From Deltaproteobacteria bacterium (GTDB lineage Bacteria > Desulfobacterota > Binatia > UBA9968 > JAJDTQ01), in NCBI GenBank assembly GCA_028818775.1, contig JAPPNE010000084.1:1-64000 (forward strand): DNA of 64,000 bases. The letters are read 5' to 3'. The position numbers and the translations under genes were made by a program. Shown one piece after another: positions 51,315 to 64,000 of the stretch. Under the pieces are notes generated by a model. The model ran no database searches and was not told the origin of the DNA. It saw nothing but the letters and a program-made list of their open reading frames with translations. Positions within the stretch are counted from its first letter, which is position 1. Each line of letters starts with the position of its first letter.

Positions 51315-52691
51315 TCAAGCCTTCCATATGGGCAGCCACAAGGGTTCCGCCAGCACGTAGTCCTTTTGCGCGATACGCTCCAGGGCTTGGCGCAATTGGC
51401 CCACGCTGGTCTCTTCCAGGGTGATCACGAACGGCAGGATCTCGTGAGCCTCGGTTCCGCCCTTCCCCGGCGCCACGAGCGACTCCAACTCTTCCTCCGT
51501 GTGCTGGAGTTGCCAGATCTCGGATACGTTGATCTGTTGGTCCCCGAAAATCTCGCAAAGCTCGCCGGCGATGCCGCTCTGGTCGCGCACCACGAAGCGA
51601 ACGTAGAAGGAGGCTCGAAGATCGTCTTGCGGACGCACCGTGTCCACCCCCGAGACGATGCTCTCCACCGGCAGAAAAGGCGCATCACCGGAACGCGCCA
51701 CCAACTCCTGGACGTCGCCGAGAACCGCAACGGCCGTGGCGCCCCCACCCGCCCCGGGGCCCGCGAACACGTAGTCCCAGTCACCCGCGCCGGGCGCGCC
51801 GCCGTCGCTGACCTGCCCCTTGAAGAACAGCGCGTTGGTGACGCCGTCGATGCCCGCGATGGGATGGCGTTCCGGCACCACCATGGGACTCACCATGGCC
51901 TCCAGGGCGCCGTCGACTCCGCGCGCCAGGGCCACGGACTTGATGGTGGCGCGGCCCTTGCGCGCCGCATAGAGGAAGTCGATGGCGTGGATCAGTTCGA
52001 TGCCCTTTCGGTGGATCGCGCCGGGCATGAGGCGCGCTCCGAATGTGACGGACGCGAGCAGCAGAAGCTTGGCCTCGGCGTCGCGGCCGCTCACGTCGGC
52101 GTCGGGGTCGGCCTCGGCGTAGCCCAGCGCCTGGGCGGAGGCCAGCGCATCCGCGTAGGATCGGCCCCGTTGCGCCATCTCCGTCAGGATGTAGTTGCTG
52201 GTGCCGTTCAACAGGCCGTAGACGGCCGCGGGCCGCTCGGCCGCGAGGCTCTGGGTGAGAGGTCCGATGATCGGGATACCGCCGCCGACGCAGGCCTCGA
52301 AACGAACCGCCCGGCCGCTCTCCCGGGCCGCGGCCCAGATCTCCGCGCCATGGGCCACGAGCAGCGCCTTGTTGGCGGTGACCACCGGCTTGCCGTGGCG
52401 TAGCGCATCGACGACCCAGTCCTTCTGGGCGCGCAGGTCCTCGGCCGCGCCGGCTCCGAGCACCTCCACCACGATGTCGACGTCGGGGTGACCCGTGACC
52501 GCGGCCGGATCGGTCGTGAAAAGCTCCGGCGCCGCCGCGTACCCTGGCTTGCCCTCGGGCCTTCGCGTGAACACCTTGACCACCTCGGCGTCCACTCCGA
52601 AACGCGCCAAGTGCCCCTTGGCCACCAGATCGTGAACGGCGCCGCCGACGGTGCCGGCGCCGAGGATGCCGATGCGGACCGGGGACCCCAT
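51315..52691 (-). CDS. hom: Homoserine dehydrogenase
   Basis: This enzyme reduces aspartate semialdehyde to homoserine (Thr/Met/Ile branch). It has 458 residues. An N-terminal Rossmann motif GILGAGTVGGAV (about 7-18) is followed by the catalytic domain with the EVLGAGAAEDLRAQKDWV and NGTSNYILTEMA stretches and by a C-terminal ACT domain (about 350-430; FVVRDQSGIAGELCEIFGDQQINV), which usually confers threonine feedback. It is 9 bases downstream of the aminotransferase gene, a common operon pairing in this lineage. Confidence 0.96.
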   Translation of the reverse strand: MGSPVRIGILGAGTVGGAVHDLVAKGHLARFGVDAEVVKVFTRRPEGKPGYAAAPELFTTDPAAVTGHPDVDIVVEVLGAGAAEDLRAQKDWVVDALRHGKPVVTANKALLVAHGAEIWAAARESGRAVRFEACVGGGIPIIGPLTQSLAAERPAAVYGLLNGTSNYILTEMAQRGRSYADALASAQALGYAEADPDADVSGRDAEAKLLLLASVTFGARLMPGAIHRKGIELIHAIDFLYAARKGRATIKSVALARGVDGALEAMVSPMVVPERHPIAGIDGVTNALFFKGQVSDGGAPGAGDWDYVFAGPGAGGGATAVAVLGDVQELVARSGDAPFLPVESIVSGVDTVRPQDDLRASFYVRFVVRDQSGIAGELCEIFGDQQINVSEIWQLQHTEEELESLVAPGKGGTEAHEILPFVITLEETSVGQLRQALERIAQKDYVLAEPLWLPIWKA

Positions 52692-52700
52692 GACCTTGCG

Positions 52701-53879
52701 CTATTCGGGCAGCACGCCCATGGCGTTGCGGATGGTGCGCACCGCCTGTCGGGTACGGTGCTCGTTCTCGATCAGGGCGAAGCGCACATGCTGGTCGCCG
52801 TACTGGCCGAAGCCGATGCCCGGGGAGACCGCCACCTTGGCCTCGTTGAGCAGGAACTTGGAGAACTCCACCGAGCCCATGGAACGGTAGGGAGCGGGGA
52901 TCTCGGCCCACACGAACATGGTGGCCTTGGGCTTGCGGATCATCCAGTTGAGCCGGGCCAGGCCGTCCACAAGCGCGTCGCGCCGGCTCCGGTACTTCTC
53001 GGAGATCTCGTGCACGTCGTCGTCCTGGTGGTTCAGGGCATGGATGGACGCGATCTGAACCGGCTGGAAGATGCCGTAGTCCATGTAGCTCTTGAGCCGC
53101 GCCAGGGCGTGGATCATGGTGGCGTTGCCCACCGCGAAGCCCACGCGCCATCCGGGCATGTTGTAGCTCTTGGACATGGTGAAGAACTCGACGCCCACGT
53201 CCTTGGCTCCCGCGGCCTGAAGGAAGCTGGGAGGCTCGTACCCGTCGAAGGTCAGGTCCGCGTAGGCCAAGTCGTGAATCACCAGCATCTCGTTGGCCTT
53301 GGCGAACTTCACGATGCGCTCGAAGAACTCCAGGTCCACCACCTCGGTGGTGGGATTGTGGGGGAAGTTCAGGATCAGCAGCTTGGGACGCGGCCACGTC
53401 TGCTTGATGGCTTCCTCGAGCTGCTCCATGAACCCCTCGCTGGAGACCAGCGGGATGCTGCGCAGGTCGCCACCGGCGATGACCACCGAGTACTGGTGAA
53501 TGGGATAGGTGGGACTGGGGCACAGCACCACGTCGCCGGGATCGATCATGGCCAGCACCAGATGCGCCAGCCCTTCCTTGGAGCCGATGGTGACGATGGC
53601 CTCGTCGTCCGCGTCGATGGAGACGCCGTAGCGTCGCTGGTACCAGTCGGCGATGGCCAGCCGCAGCTTGTAGATGCCGCGCGACACCGAGTAGCGGTGG
53701 TTCTGCGGCTTCTGCACCGCCTCCACCAGCTTTTCGACGATGGGCGCCGGCGTGGCCATGTCCGGGTTGCCCATGCTGAAGTCGACGATGTCCTCTCCCC
53801 TCCTCCGGGCCTCCTGCTTGAGGTCGTTGATGGTGTTGAAGACGTACGGCGGCAGCCTCTTGATTCGGTTGAACTCCAC
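52701..53879 (-). CDS. AlaC/AspC-type aminotransferase (pyridoxal-phosphate fold I)
   Basis: This is a 392-residue PLP enzyme. The GTG at 53879 has AGAGGGA upstream and gives [15 protein letters not shown], the usual N-terminus of AlaC-type enzymes. Class I features are present: the [20 protein letters not shown] segment, [12 protein letters not shown] and the [16 protein letters not shown] motif with the PLP-binding lysine (SK) and the conserved Arg that binds the substrate carboxylate. It may make alanine or aspartate. The hom gene follows after 9 bases. An ATG at 53915 is an alternative start. Confidence 0.9.
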   Translation of the reverse strand: MEFNRIKRLPPYVFNTINDLKQEARRRGEDIVDFSMGNPDMATPAPIVEKLVEAVQKPQNHRYSVSRGIYKLRLAIADWYQRRYGVSIDADDEAIVTIGSKEGLAHLVLAMIDPGDVVLCPSPTYPIHQYSVVIAGGDLRSIPLVSSEGFMEQLEEAIKQTWPRPKLLILNFPHNPTTEVVDLEFFERIVKFAKANEMLVIHDLAYADLTFDGYEPPSFLQAAGAKDVGVEFFTMSKSYNMPGWRVGFAVGNATMIHALARLKSYMDYGIFQPVQIASIHALNHQDDDVHEISEKYRSRRDALVDGLARLNWMIRKPKATMFVWAEIPAPYRSMGSVEFSKFLLNEAKVAVSPGIGFGQYGDQHVRFALIENEHRTRQAVRTIRNAMGVLPE

Positions 53880-54054
53880 TATTGCTGTCCCTCTCGTCCC
53901 TTCCGGCGCGGCCATATAGGGGGTTTCCGGACCATCGCGAGGTCCGCATGGTCCTTCATCGGCCGTGAAAACAGCCGGAATAACCATGAGTTATAAGCCA
54001 TTCCCCCTACCGGCGCAACGATTCGGCCGATTGCGGCTCCCGTCGCTGCGCTGC

Positions 54055-56223
54055 TCAATCGGCCCACGCTCCCAATTCCATGGCATTTCCCCAACGGCGT
54101 CGAAGTTCCCGCCGAACGCGCCGGGACACGTCGCTCTCCCGGCGCGGGTTCCGTGTGAGCCAGTCGCGGGCCTCGCGCCGTGCCTCTTGCAGCACCTCGT
54201 GGTCGCGCACGAGATGGGCGGTGCGGAATCCCTGAGATCCCGCCTGGCGGGTGCCAAGGATCTCTCCGGCGCCGCGGAAACGGAGGTCGGCCTCCGCCAC
54301 CTCGAATCCGTCCGTATGTCGTTCCAGAACTTCCAGCCGCTGTCGTGCGTCGTCGTCCCGCGCGCCATAGTGGATCAGCACGCAATAGGATTCGTCCCGG
54401 CCCCGGCCGACCCGACCCCGGAGCTGGTGCAACTGCGCCAGCCCGAACCGCTCCGCATGCTCGACCACCATGAGTGTGGCGCCGGGCACGTCGATGCCCA
54501 CCTCGATGACGCTGGTGGCCACCAGTACCTGGATCCCTCCTTGCCGGAAGCGGCGCATCACCTGGTCCCGTTCGGCTGCGGGCATCTGGCCGTGAACCAG
54601 GCCCAGGCGCAGCCCGTGCATGACCGTGCCGGAGAGTTCCCGCGCCATGCGCTCGGCCGCGGCCAGCGGTATCTTGTCGGAATCTTCCACCAGCGGATAG
54701 ACGAGATACGCCTGGCGGCCGTCGGCCACCGCGGCGCGGACCCGTTCGTACACCTGCTGTCGCCGGGCTCCCTGCACCACCACCGTGCGCACCGGCGTCC
54801 GTCCCGGCGGCGGCTCGTCCAGAAGCGACACCTCCAGGTCGCCGGAAAGCACCATGGCGAGACTCCGGGGTATGGGCGTCGCGCTCATCAGGAGCAGATC
54901 GAGCTCGGGCGCCGCGTCATTCGCGTCATCCCGGGCAGCCAGCCGCGCGAAGGCGGTGCGCTGGGACACGCCGAACCGGTGCTGCTCGTCGACGATGCCC
55001 AGCCCCATGCGCGGCACCCGGACGCCCTCCTGGAACAGGGCATGGGTGCCCACGACGAAGTCCACCGCGCCGCTGCGGATGCGCTGGATGATGTCCTTCC
55101 GGGCGCCCGGACGGAGCGAACCGGAGAGCAGCGCCGCGCGCACGCGGAGTCTTTCGGCATAGGGACGGAGCCTTTCGTGGTGCTGCTCCGCGAGCAGCTC
55201 CGTGGGCGCCAGCAGCAGCGCCTGGCGGCCGTTCTCGATGGTCCGCAGAGCGGCGAGCCACGCGATGACGGTCTTGCCCGAACCGACGTCGCCTTGCAGC
55301 AGGCGGCGCATGGGGCTCGGCGACTCCATGTCCGCGTGGATTTCCCGCAGCACCCGCTCCTGCCCGCCCGTCAGACGGTAAGGCAGGAGGTTCCGCATGC
55401 GGTCGGTGAGGGAGCCTGCCCGCGCGGGGAAGGAGAAGCCGGGCGTGTCCAGGCGCTGCCGTTGCCGTAGCGCCAAGGCCAGTTGGAAGTAGAAGAATTC
55501 GTCGAAGGCAAGGGAACGGTGTGCCAGAATGCCGGCTTCGTCCGTGAGCGCCGGGGTGGGCGCCAAGGACGGTCGGTGGAGAGTCTCCAGCGCCTGCTCC
55601 AGGTCAACCAGCTTCTGCCGCAAGGCCACTTCAGACGGCAAGAAGCTGGGCAGGAAACCACCGAAACGCTCCAGCGCTTGCGCTATCCAGCCACGTAGAC
55701 TCGACTGCGGCACGTCACCGGGCTTCGCGTATATTGGACGGACCTCCGGTTCGCGCTCGGCGTCGCCTTCGAGCACCTCGAACTCCGGATGGGGCAGGCT
55801 GAGGCGCCCGCCCCGTTCGCCCGCGACCCTTCCGTACACGGAAAGCCGCTGGCCCACGCGCAAAGTGTCGGTGAGGTACCGCGGCGGATTGAACCAGACC
55901 AGCTCCAGGCTACCGGTGTCGTCGGTCAATGTGCCCGTGAGGATGCGGCGCCGGCCGCGCAACCGTCCGGCCCTGAGACTCGTCAGCCGGCCGACGAAGG
56001 CGCCGCCTTCCCCGGCCACCGCATCGCGGACGGCCGCTGCGCCGCGCCGGTCCTCGTAGCGGAAAGGCAGGTGGTAGAGCAGGTCCTCGATGGTGGCGAG
56101 ACCGCGTGCGGCAAGCTGCGCGGCCCGTACCGGGCCGATGCCTTTCAGCACGCTCAGAGGAAGCTGCAGTGCCTCGCGGCAGTCGGCGGGTTTGATGGGA
56201 TTGACGCGATACGAAGGAGTCAC
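54055..56223 (-). CDS. recG: ATP-dependent DNA helicase RecG
   Basis: This is a fork-remodelling helicase that acts on stalled replication forks and recombination intermediates, 722 residues. An N-terminal wedge domain (about 60-165) with LPFRYEDRRG precedes the helicase core: Walker A GDVGSGKTVIAW (about 310-321), motif II GIVDEQHRFG (DEQH variant) and motif III-type LLMSATPIPRSLAM. The C-terminal RecG-specific TRG motif region QLRGRVGRGRDESYCVLI is present. Full length. It lies 175 bases downstream of carB, the nearest unit, and is probably transcribed separately. Confidence 0.95.
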   Translation of the reverse strand: MTPSYRVNPIKPADCREALQLPLSVLKGIGPVRAAQLAARGLATIEDLLYHLPFRYEDRRGAAAVRDAVAGEGGAFVGRLTSLRAGRLRGRRRILTGTLTDDTGSLELVWFNPPRYLTDTLRVGQRLSVYGRVAGERGGRLSLPHPEFEVLEGDAEREPEVRPIYAKPGDVPQSSLRGWIAQALERFGGFLPSFLPSEVALRQKLVDLEQALETLHRPSLAPTPALTDEAGILAHRSLAFDEFFYFQLALALRQRQRLDTPGFSFPARAGSLTDRMRNLLPYRLTGGQERVLREIHADMESPSPMRRLLQGDVGSGKTVIAWLAALRTIENGRQALLLAPTELLAEQHHERLRPYAERLRVRAALLSGSLRPGARKDIIQRIRSGAVDFVVGTHALFQEGVRVPRMGLGIVDEQHRFGVSQRTAFARLAARDDANDAAPELDLLLMSATPIPRSLAMVLSGDLEVSLLDEPPPGRTPVRTVVVQGARRQQVYERVRAAVADGRQAYLVYPLVEDSDKIPLAAAERMARELSGTVMHGLRLGLVHGQMPAAERDQVMRRFRQGGIQVLVATSVIEVGIDVPGATLMVVEHAERFGLAQLHQLRGRVGRGRDESYCVLIHYGARDDDARQRLEVLERHTDGFEVAEADLRFRGAGEILGTRQAGSQGFRTAHLVRDHEVLQEARREARDWLTRNPRRESDVSRRVRRELRRRWGNAMELGAWAD

Positions 56224-56268
56224 GGCCGCGAGCTATCGGTTTTCGTATCCGGGTGGAGGCACGTTTGG

Positions 56269-59532
<3,264 letters not shown>

Positions 59533-59533
59533 C

Positions 59534-60646
<1,113 letters not shown>

Positions 60647-60671
60647 GTTGCGAACAAAACCGGGTGAAATG

Positions 60672-61349
60672 TCAGTAGATGAGCATGCCGATGCGCCACC
60701 AGCGCAACCGCTCCCCCCAGCCCTTCTCGTCATCCGAGTCCCAGGACCAGTACTTGACGAAGGCCCGGCCGCGCACGTCGTCGATGGGCACGAAGCCCCA
60801 GAAGCGGCTGTCGAAGCTTCGGTCCCGGTTGTCGCCCATGACGAACACGTGGCCTTCCGGCACCTTGACGGGACCGAGGTTGTCACGCAGATGACCCGCG
60901 CCCAGGGTCATGCCCTGGTCCTCGAAGTGGGCGTGCGGATCCTTCACCGGCTCCCCGTTGATGAAGACCTTCTTGTCCCGGATCAGGACCTCGTCGCCGG
61001 GCACCCCCACCACCCGCTTGATGAAGTCCTTGCAGCGGTCCTGCGGGTAGATGAAGACGACCACGTCGCCGCGTTCCGGCGCGTCCCAGTTGACGGCGTG
61101 GGAACCTCGTGCCATATCGACGCACCCGGCAAAAGGCAGCCAGTTCAAGTCCGGAAGCCGGATGCCGTAGGACAGCTTGTTGACCAGGATATGGTCGCCG
61201 ATGACCAGCGTGGGGATCATGGAACCCGAAGGGATCTTGAACGCCTGCACCACGAACGCGCGCAGGAACAGCGCCGCGATCAGGGCGATGACGATGGCTT
61301 CCGTGTACTCTCGGAACACGGATTTCCGACGCTTTGAGAATCTGGCCAC
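60672..61349 (-). CDS. lepB: Signal peptidase I
   Basis: This enzyme removes Sec and Tat signal peptides at the outer face of the inner membrane, 225 residues. An N-terminal membrane helix (about 15-35) precedes the catalytic Ser in SGSM (Ser 43), and the general-base Lys lies in FIKRVVG (Lys 111). The [15 protein letters not shown] box E is complete. It has one membrane helix as is common outside enterobacteria. It lies between carA (25 bases downstream) and lepA (83 bases upstream), a common block. It is likely to process the exported proteins in this window. Confidence 0.95.
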   Translation of the reverse strand: MARFSKRRKSVFREYTEAIVIALIAALFLRAFVVQAFKIPSGSMIPTLVIGDHILVNKLSYGIRLPDLNWLPFAGCVDMARGSHAVNWDAPERGDVVVFIYPQDRCKDFIKRVVGVPGDEVLIRDKKVFINGEPVKDPHAHFEDQGMTLGAGHLRDNLGPVKVPEGHVFVMGDNRDRSFDSRFWGFVPIDDVRGRAFVKYWSWDSDDEKGWGERLRWWRIGMLIY

Positions 61350-61432
61350 TCGGGGGTCCTTGATGTCTTTCCGGTTTGGGATGGGTCTAGCGAACCGCTC
61401 CTGAATTTAACAGCTTAACCCGCAACTTTGAA

Positions 61433-63226
61433 TCAAACCTTGAGGGCGGCGAGGAACGCCTCCTGCGGGATCTCCACCCGCCCCACCGACTTCATGCGCT
61501 TCTTGCCTTCCTTCTGCCGTTCCAGGAGCTTGCGCTTGCGCGTGATGTCGCCGCCGTAGCACTTGGCGGTGACGTTCTTGCGCAGCGCCTTCACCGACTC
61601 CCGTGCGATGACGCGGCTGCCGATAGCCGCCTGGATCACCACCTCGAAGAGCTGGCGCGGGATCAGCTCGCGCATGCGCTGGACCATGTCGCGACCGCGC
61701 ACGTAGGCCTTGTCGCGGTGCACGATCAGCGACATGGCGTCCACGAGGTCGCCGTTGATGCGCACGTCCAGCTTCACCAGCTTGGACGCCCGCATGCCGG
61801 CCATCTCGTAGTCCATGGAGGCGTAGCCCCGGCTCAGGGACTTGAGGCGGTCGTAGAAGTCATACACGATCTCGTTCAGCGGCAGCTCGTAGGTGACCAT
61901 GGCGCGGTTGAGGCCCGCGTAGCGCAACTCCTGCTGGACGCCGCGCTTTTCCTCGCACAGCTTCAGGACCGCTCCGAGGTAGTTCTGCGGCAGATGGATG
62001 GTGGCCCGGATGAAGGGCTCCTCGATGGTCTCGATGTCGGCCTCGTTGGGAAAGGCCACCGGGTTGTCGATGGCCAGCACCTCCCCGCCGTGCGTGGTCA
62101 CCTGGTAGACCACCGTGGGGGCGGTGGTGATGAGGGAGAGGTCGAACTCCCGCTCCACCCGTTCGTGTACGATGTCGAGATGCAACAGGCCGAGGAAGCC
62201 GCAGCGAAAGCCGAATCCCAGGGCTTGGGAGGTCTCCGGCTCGTAGGTGAAGGAAGAATCGTTCAGACTGAGCTTCTCCAAGGCGGTCCTTAGGGCCTGG
62301 TACTGTCCGGAGTCGGTGGGGTAGAGCCCGCTGAACACCATGGGCTTGAGCGGCCGGAAACCCTCCAGGGGTTCGCCGGCGGAGCCCTTGTGGCTGGTGA
62401 CGGTGTCGCCGATGCGCGCCTCGCGGATGTTCTTGATGGAGGCCATGAGGAAGCCCACCTCGCCTGGGCCGAGACTCTCCACCTCCACCGGACCCGGCGC
62501 GAAGACCCCCAGGCGGTTCACCTCGAAAACGCCGCCCGTGGACATGAGGCGGATGGAATCGCCGGTGCTCACCCTCCCGTCAAACACGCGCAGCAGGATC
62601 ACCGCGCCGTGGTACGGATCGAACCAACTGTCGAAGATCAGGCCGCGCAACGGCGCCTGCTCCACGCCTTGGGGGGGCGGGAAATTGGCGACGATGCCTT
62701 CCAGCACCTCCTCCGTACCCAAACCTTGCTTGGCGCTGGCAAGAATCGCCTGCGAGCTGTCCAGCCCGATGATGTCCTCGATCTCGCCCTTGACCCGCTC
62801 CGGGTCCGCGCTCGGCAGGTCGATCTTGTTGATGACCGGGAAGACCTGGAGGTCGTGGTCCAGCGCCAGGTAGACGTTGGCCACGGTCTGGGCCTCGACT
62901 CCCTGGGCGGCATCCACCACCAGGATGGCTCCCTCGCAGGCCGCCAGGCTCCGGGAAACCTCGTAGGTGAAGTCCACGTGGCCGGGGGTGTCGATGAGGT
63001 TGAGGACGTAGTCCTCGCCGCTCCGGGAGCGGTACTCGAGGCGCACCGGGCTCGCCTTGATGGTGATGCCGCGCTCGCGCTCCAGCTCCATCTTGTCGAG
63101 GAACTGGTCGGTCTTCTCGCGCTCGCTCAAGGCGCCGGTGTGCTCCAGCAGCCGATCCGCGAGCGTGGACTTGCCGTGGTCGATGTGGGCGATGATGCAG
63201 AAGTTGCGTATGCGGCTGCTATCCAC
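61433..63226 (-). CDS. lepA: Elongation factor 4 (LepA)
   Basis: This is a translational GTPase of 597 residues that back-translocates or stabilises ribosomes under stress. G1 is [10 protein letters not shown] (about 16-26), the switch II DTPGH motif is present, and the C-terminal LepA-specific domain (about 480-595) includes [20 protein letters not shown]. Full length. The start overlaps the end of the UDP-glucose dehydrogenase gene by eight bases, and lepB follows after 83 bases. Confidence 0.97.
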   Translation of the reverse strand: MDSSRIRNFCIIAHIDHGKSTLADRLLEHTGALSEREKTDQFLDKMELERERGITIKASPVRLEYRSRSGEDYVLNLIDTPGHVDFTYEVSRSLAACEGAILVVDAAQGVEAQTVANVYLALDHDLQVFPVINKIDLPSADPERVKGEIEDIIGLDSSQAILASAKQGLGTEEVLEGIVANFPPPQGVEQAPLRGLIFDSWFDPYHGAVILLRVFDGRVSTGDSIRLMSTGGVFEVNRLGVFAPGPVEVESLGPGEVGFLMASIKNIREARIGDTVTSHKGSAGEPLEGFRPLKPMVFSGLYPTDSGQYQALRTALEKLSLNDSSFTYEPETSQALGFGFRCGFLGLLHLDIVHERVEREFDLSLITTAPTVVYQVTTHGGEVLAIDNPVAFPNEADIETIEEPFIRATIHLPQNYLGAVLKLCEEKRGVQQELRYAGLNRAMVTYELPLNEIVYDFYDRLKSLSRGYASMDYEMAGMRASKLVKLDVRINGDLVDAMSLIVHRDKAYVRGRDMVQRMRELIPRQLFEVVIQAAIGSRVIARESVKALRKNVTAKCYGGDITRKRKLLERQKEGKKRMKSVGRVEIPQEAFLAALKV

Positions 63227-64000
63227 GGCCCCGTCCTATGGAGTAGTAGGTGAAGCCGTGCCGCCGCATCACGGCGGGGTCGTAGAGGTTGCGCCCGTCG
63301 AACAGCACGGGTTGGCGCAGCAGCGTCTTCAGGCGCGGGAAGTCGGGACTGCGGAACTCGTTCCATTCCGTCAGCACGAGCACGGCGTCGGCGCCGGCGG
63401 CCGCCTCGTAGTTGTTCTCACCGTAGGCGATGCGGTCGCCGTAGCGCTTGCGCGCCTCGGGCATGGCCTCGGGATCGAAGGCGCGCACGCCCGCGCCCGC
63501 GTCCAGCAGTCCGTCGATGACGCGGATGGAGGGAGCTTCGCGCATGTCGTCGGTGCGCGCCTTGAAGGCCAGACCCCACACCGCCAGCGTGCGATCCGCC
63601 AACGTGCCGTCGAAGTGCTCTGTCACCTTGTCCAGCAGGAGGCCCTTCTGGGTCTCGTTGACCAGGTCCACCGCCCGCAGGAGCGGCATCTCAAGCTCCT
63701 CGCCGCCCATGGCGATCATCGCGCGGATGTCCTTGGGCAGGCAGGAGCCGCCGAAGCCGATGCCGGGATAGATGAAGTGCGGGCCGATGCGGTGGTCGAG
63801 TCCGACGATGCGCCGCACCTGCTCGATGTCCGCGCCCTCCTTCTCGCACAGGCGCGCGGTCTCGTTGATGAAGGAGATCTTGGTGGCGAGGATGGCGTTG
63901 GCGGCGTACTTGCTCATCTCGGCGCTGCGCGAGTCCGTGCGGATGATGGGCTTGCCGGTGCGCACGAAGGGCTCGTAGAGCCGGCTGAGCAACTCCAAGG
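63219..64000 (-). CDS. UDP-glucose 6-dehydrogenase, C-terminal part
   Basis: This is a gene truncated at the right window edge; 259 residues of the C-terminal part are present. The active-site motif [10 protein letters not shown] (Cys nucleophile) and the preceding [17 protein letters not shown] helix identify UDP-glucose/GDP-mannose dehydrogenases, and the C-terminal NAD-fold-like domain ([25 protein letters not shown]) follows. The product would make UDP-glucuronate for surface polysaccharide. UDP-glucose is favoured over GDP-mannose, but this is not decided. The end overlaps lepA by eight bases. Confidence 0.92.
   Translation of the reverse strand, partial: LELLSRLYEPFVRTGKPIIRTDSRSAEMSKYAANAILATKISFINETARLCEKEGADIEQVRRIVGLDHRIGPHFIYPGIGFGGSCLPKDIRAMIAMGGEELEMPLLRAVDLVNETQKGLLLDKVTEHFDGTLADRTLAVWGLAFKARTDDMREAPSIRVIDGLLDAGAGVRAFDPEAMPEARKRYGDRIAYGENNYEAAAGADAVLVLTEWNEFRSPDFPRLKTLLRQPVLFDGRNLYDPAVMRRHGFTYYSIGRGRG

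Overview
The window is a high-GC bacterial chromosome segment. The tightly packed carA-carB, lepB-lepA and aminotransferase-hom blocks, the complete two-membrane type II secretion system (T2SS) and the oligopeptide/sulfide/aromatic accessory genes suggest a Gram-negative, free-living bacterium of a deltaproteobacteria-like lineage (Desulfobacterota, Binatota or Tectomicrobia type). The sequence alone does not settle the taxon.

Layout. Positions 1-4455 hold a peptide-type ABC importer: the end of a binding protein, two permeases and a fused double ATPase. Positions 4496-10899 hold gspC, gspD, a short prepilin peptidase, gspE and gspF on the + strand. Positions 11116-27695 hold three giant tandem paralogues (1735, 1632 and 1727 aa). 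Each has four N-terminal beta-type repeats, one or two CxxCH haem modules, a DUF1592/DUF1588-like core with another CxxCH, and two CBM60-like segments. A Tat-exported DUF1501 protein sits between copies 1 and 2. Positions 27709-32357 hold gspM, L, K, J, I, H and G on the - strand, converging on the array. The complete T2SS is therefore split in two and brackets what look like its own cargo genes. A TbpB-like two-lobed lipoprotein (32458-34608) lies just upstream of gspG.

Positions 34785-38595 carry an amidohydrolase, a haem-oxygenase-fold (PqqC/HDO-like) oxidase, a cyclase, a DapA-type lyase/synthase and a 69-aa protein, probably one small-molecule pathway. Positions 38620-40895 carry a sulfide:quinone-reductase-like flavoprotein, interrupted near its C-terminus by an in-frame TGA, and a persulfide-dioxygenase-like/rhodanese fusion. 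Positions 41411-41467 contain a long near-perfect inverted repeat. Positions 41544-44104 hold a YfgM-like protein, a DUF151 nuclease-like protein and miaB.

Positions 44509-48726 are an accessory surface block: an Ig-like/DUF4189 lipoprotein, an inverse-autotransporter-like barrel, a small lipoprotein and an XRE regulator. It is bordered by a decayed IS21 remnant (48994-49490). From 49530 onward the - strand carries a dihydroxyphthalate-decarboxylase-like/solute-binding protein, a NUDIX-fold protein that appears to have lost its catalytic glutamates, and housekeeping genes: hom, an alaC-type aminotransferase, recG, carB, carA, lepB, lepA and a partial UDP-glucose 6-dehydrogenase.

The most unusual element is the split T2SS with its triplicated putative haem-protein cargo. 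Function assignments come from recognised motifs only; no database search was run.
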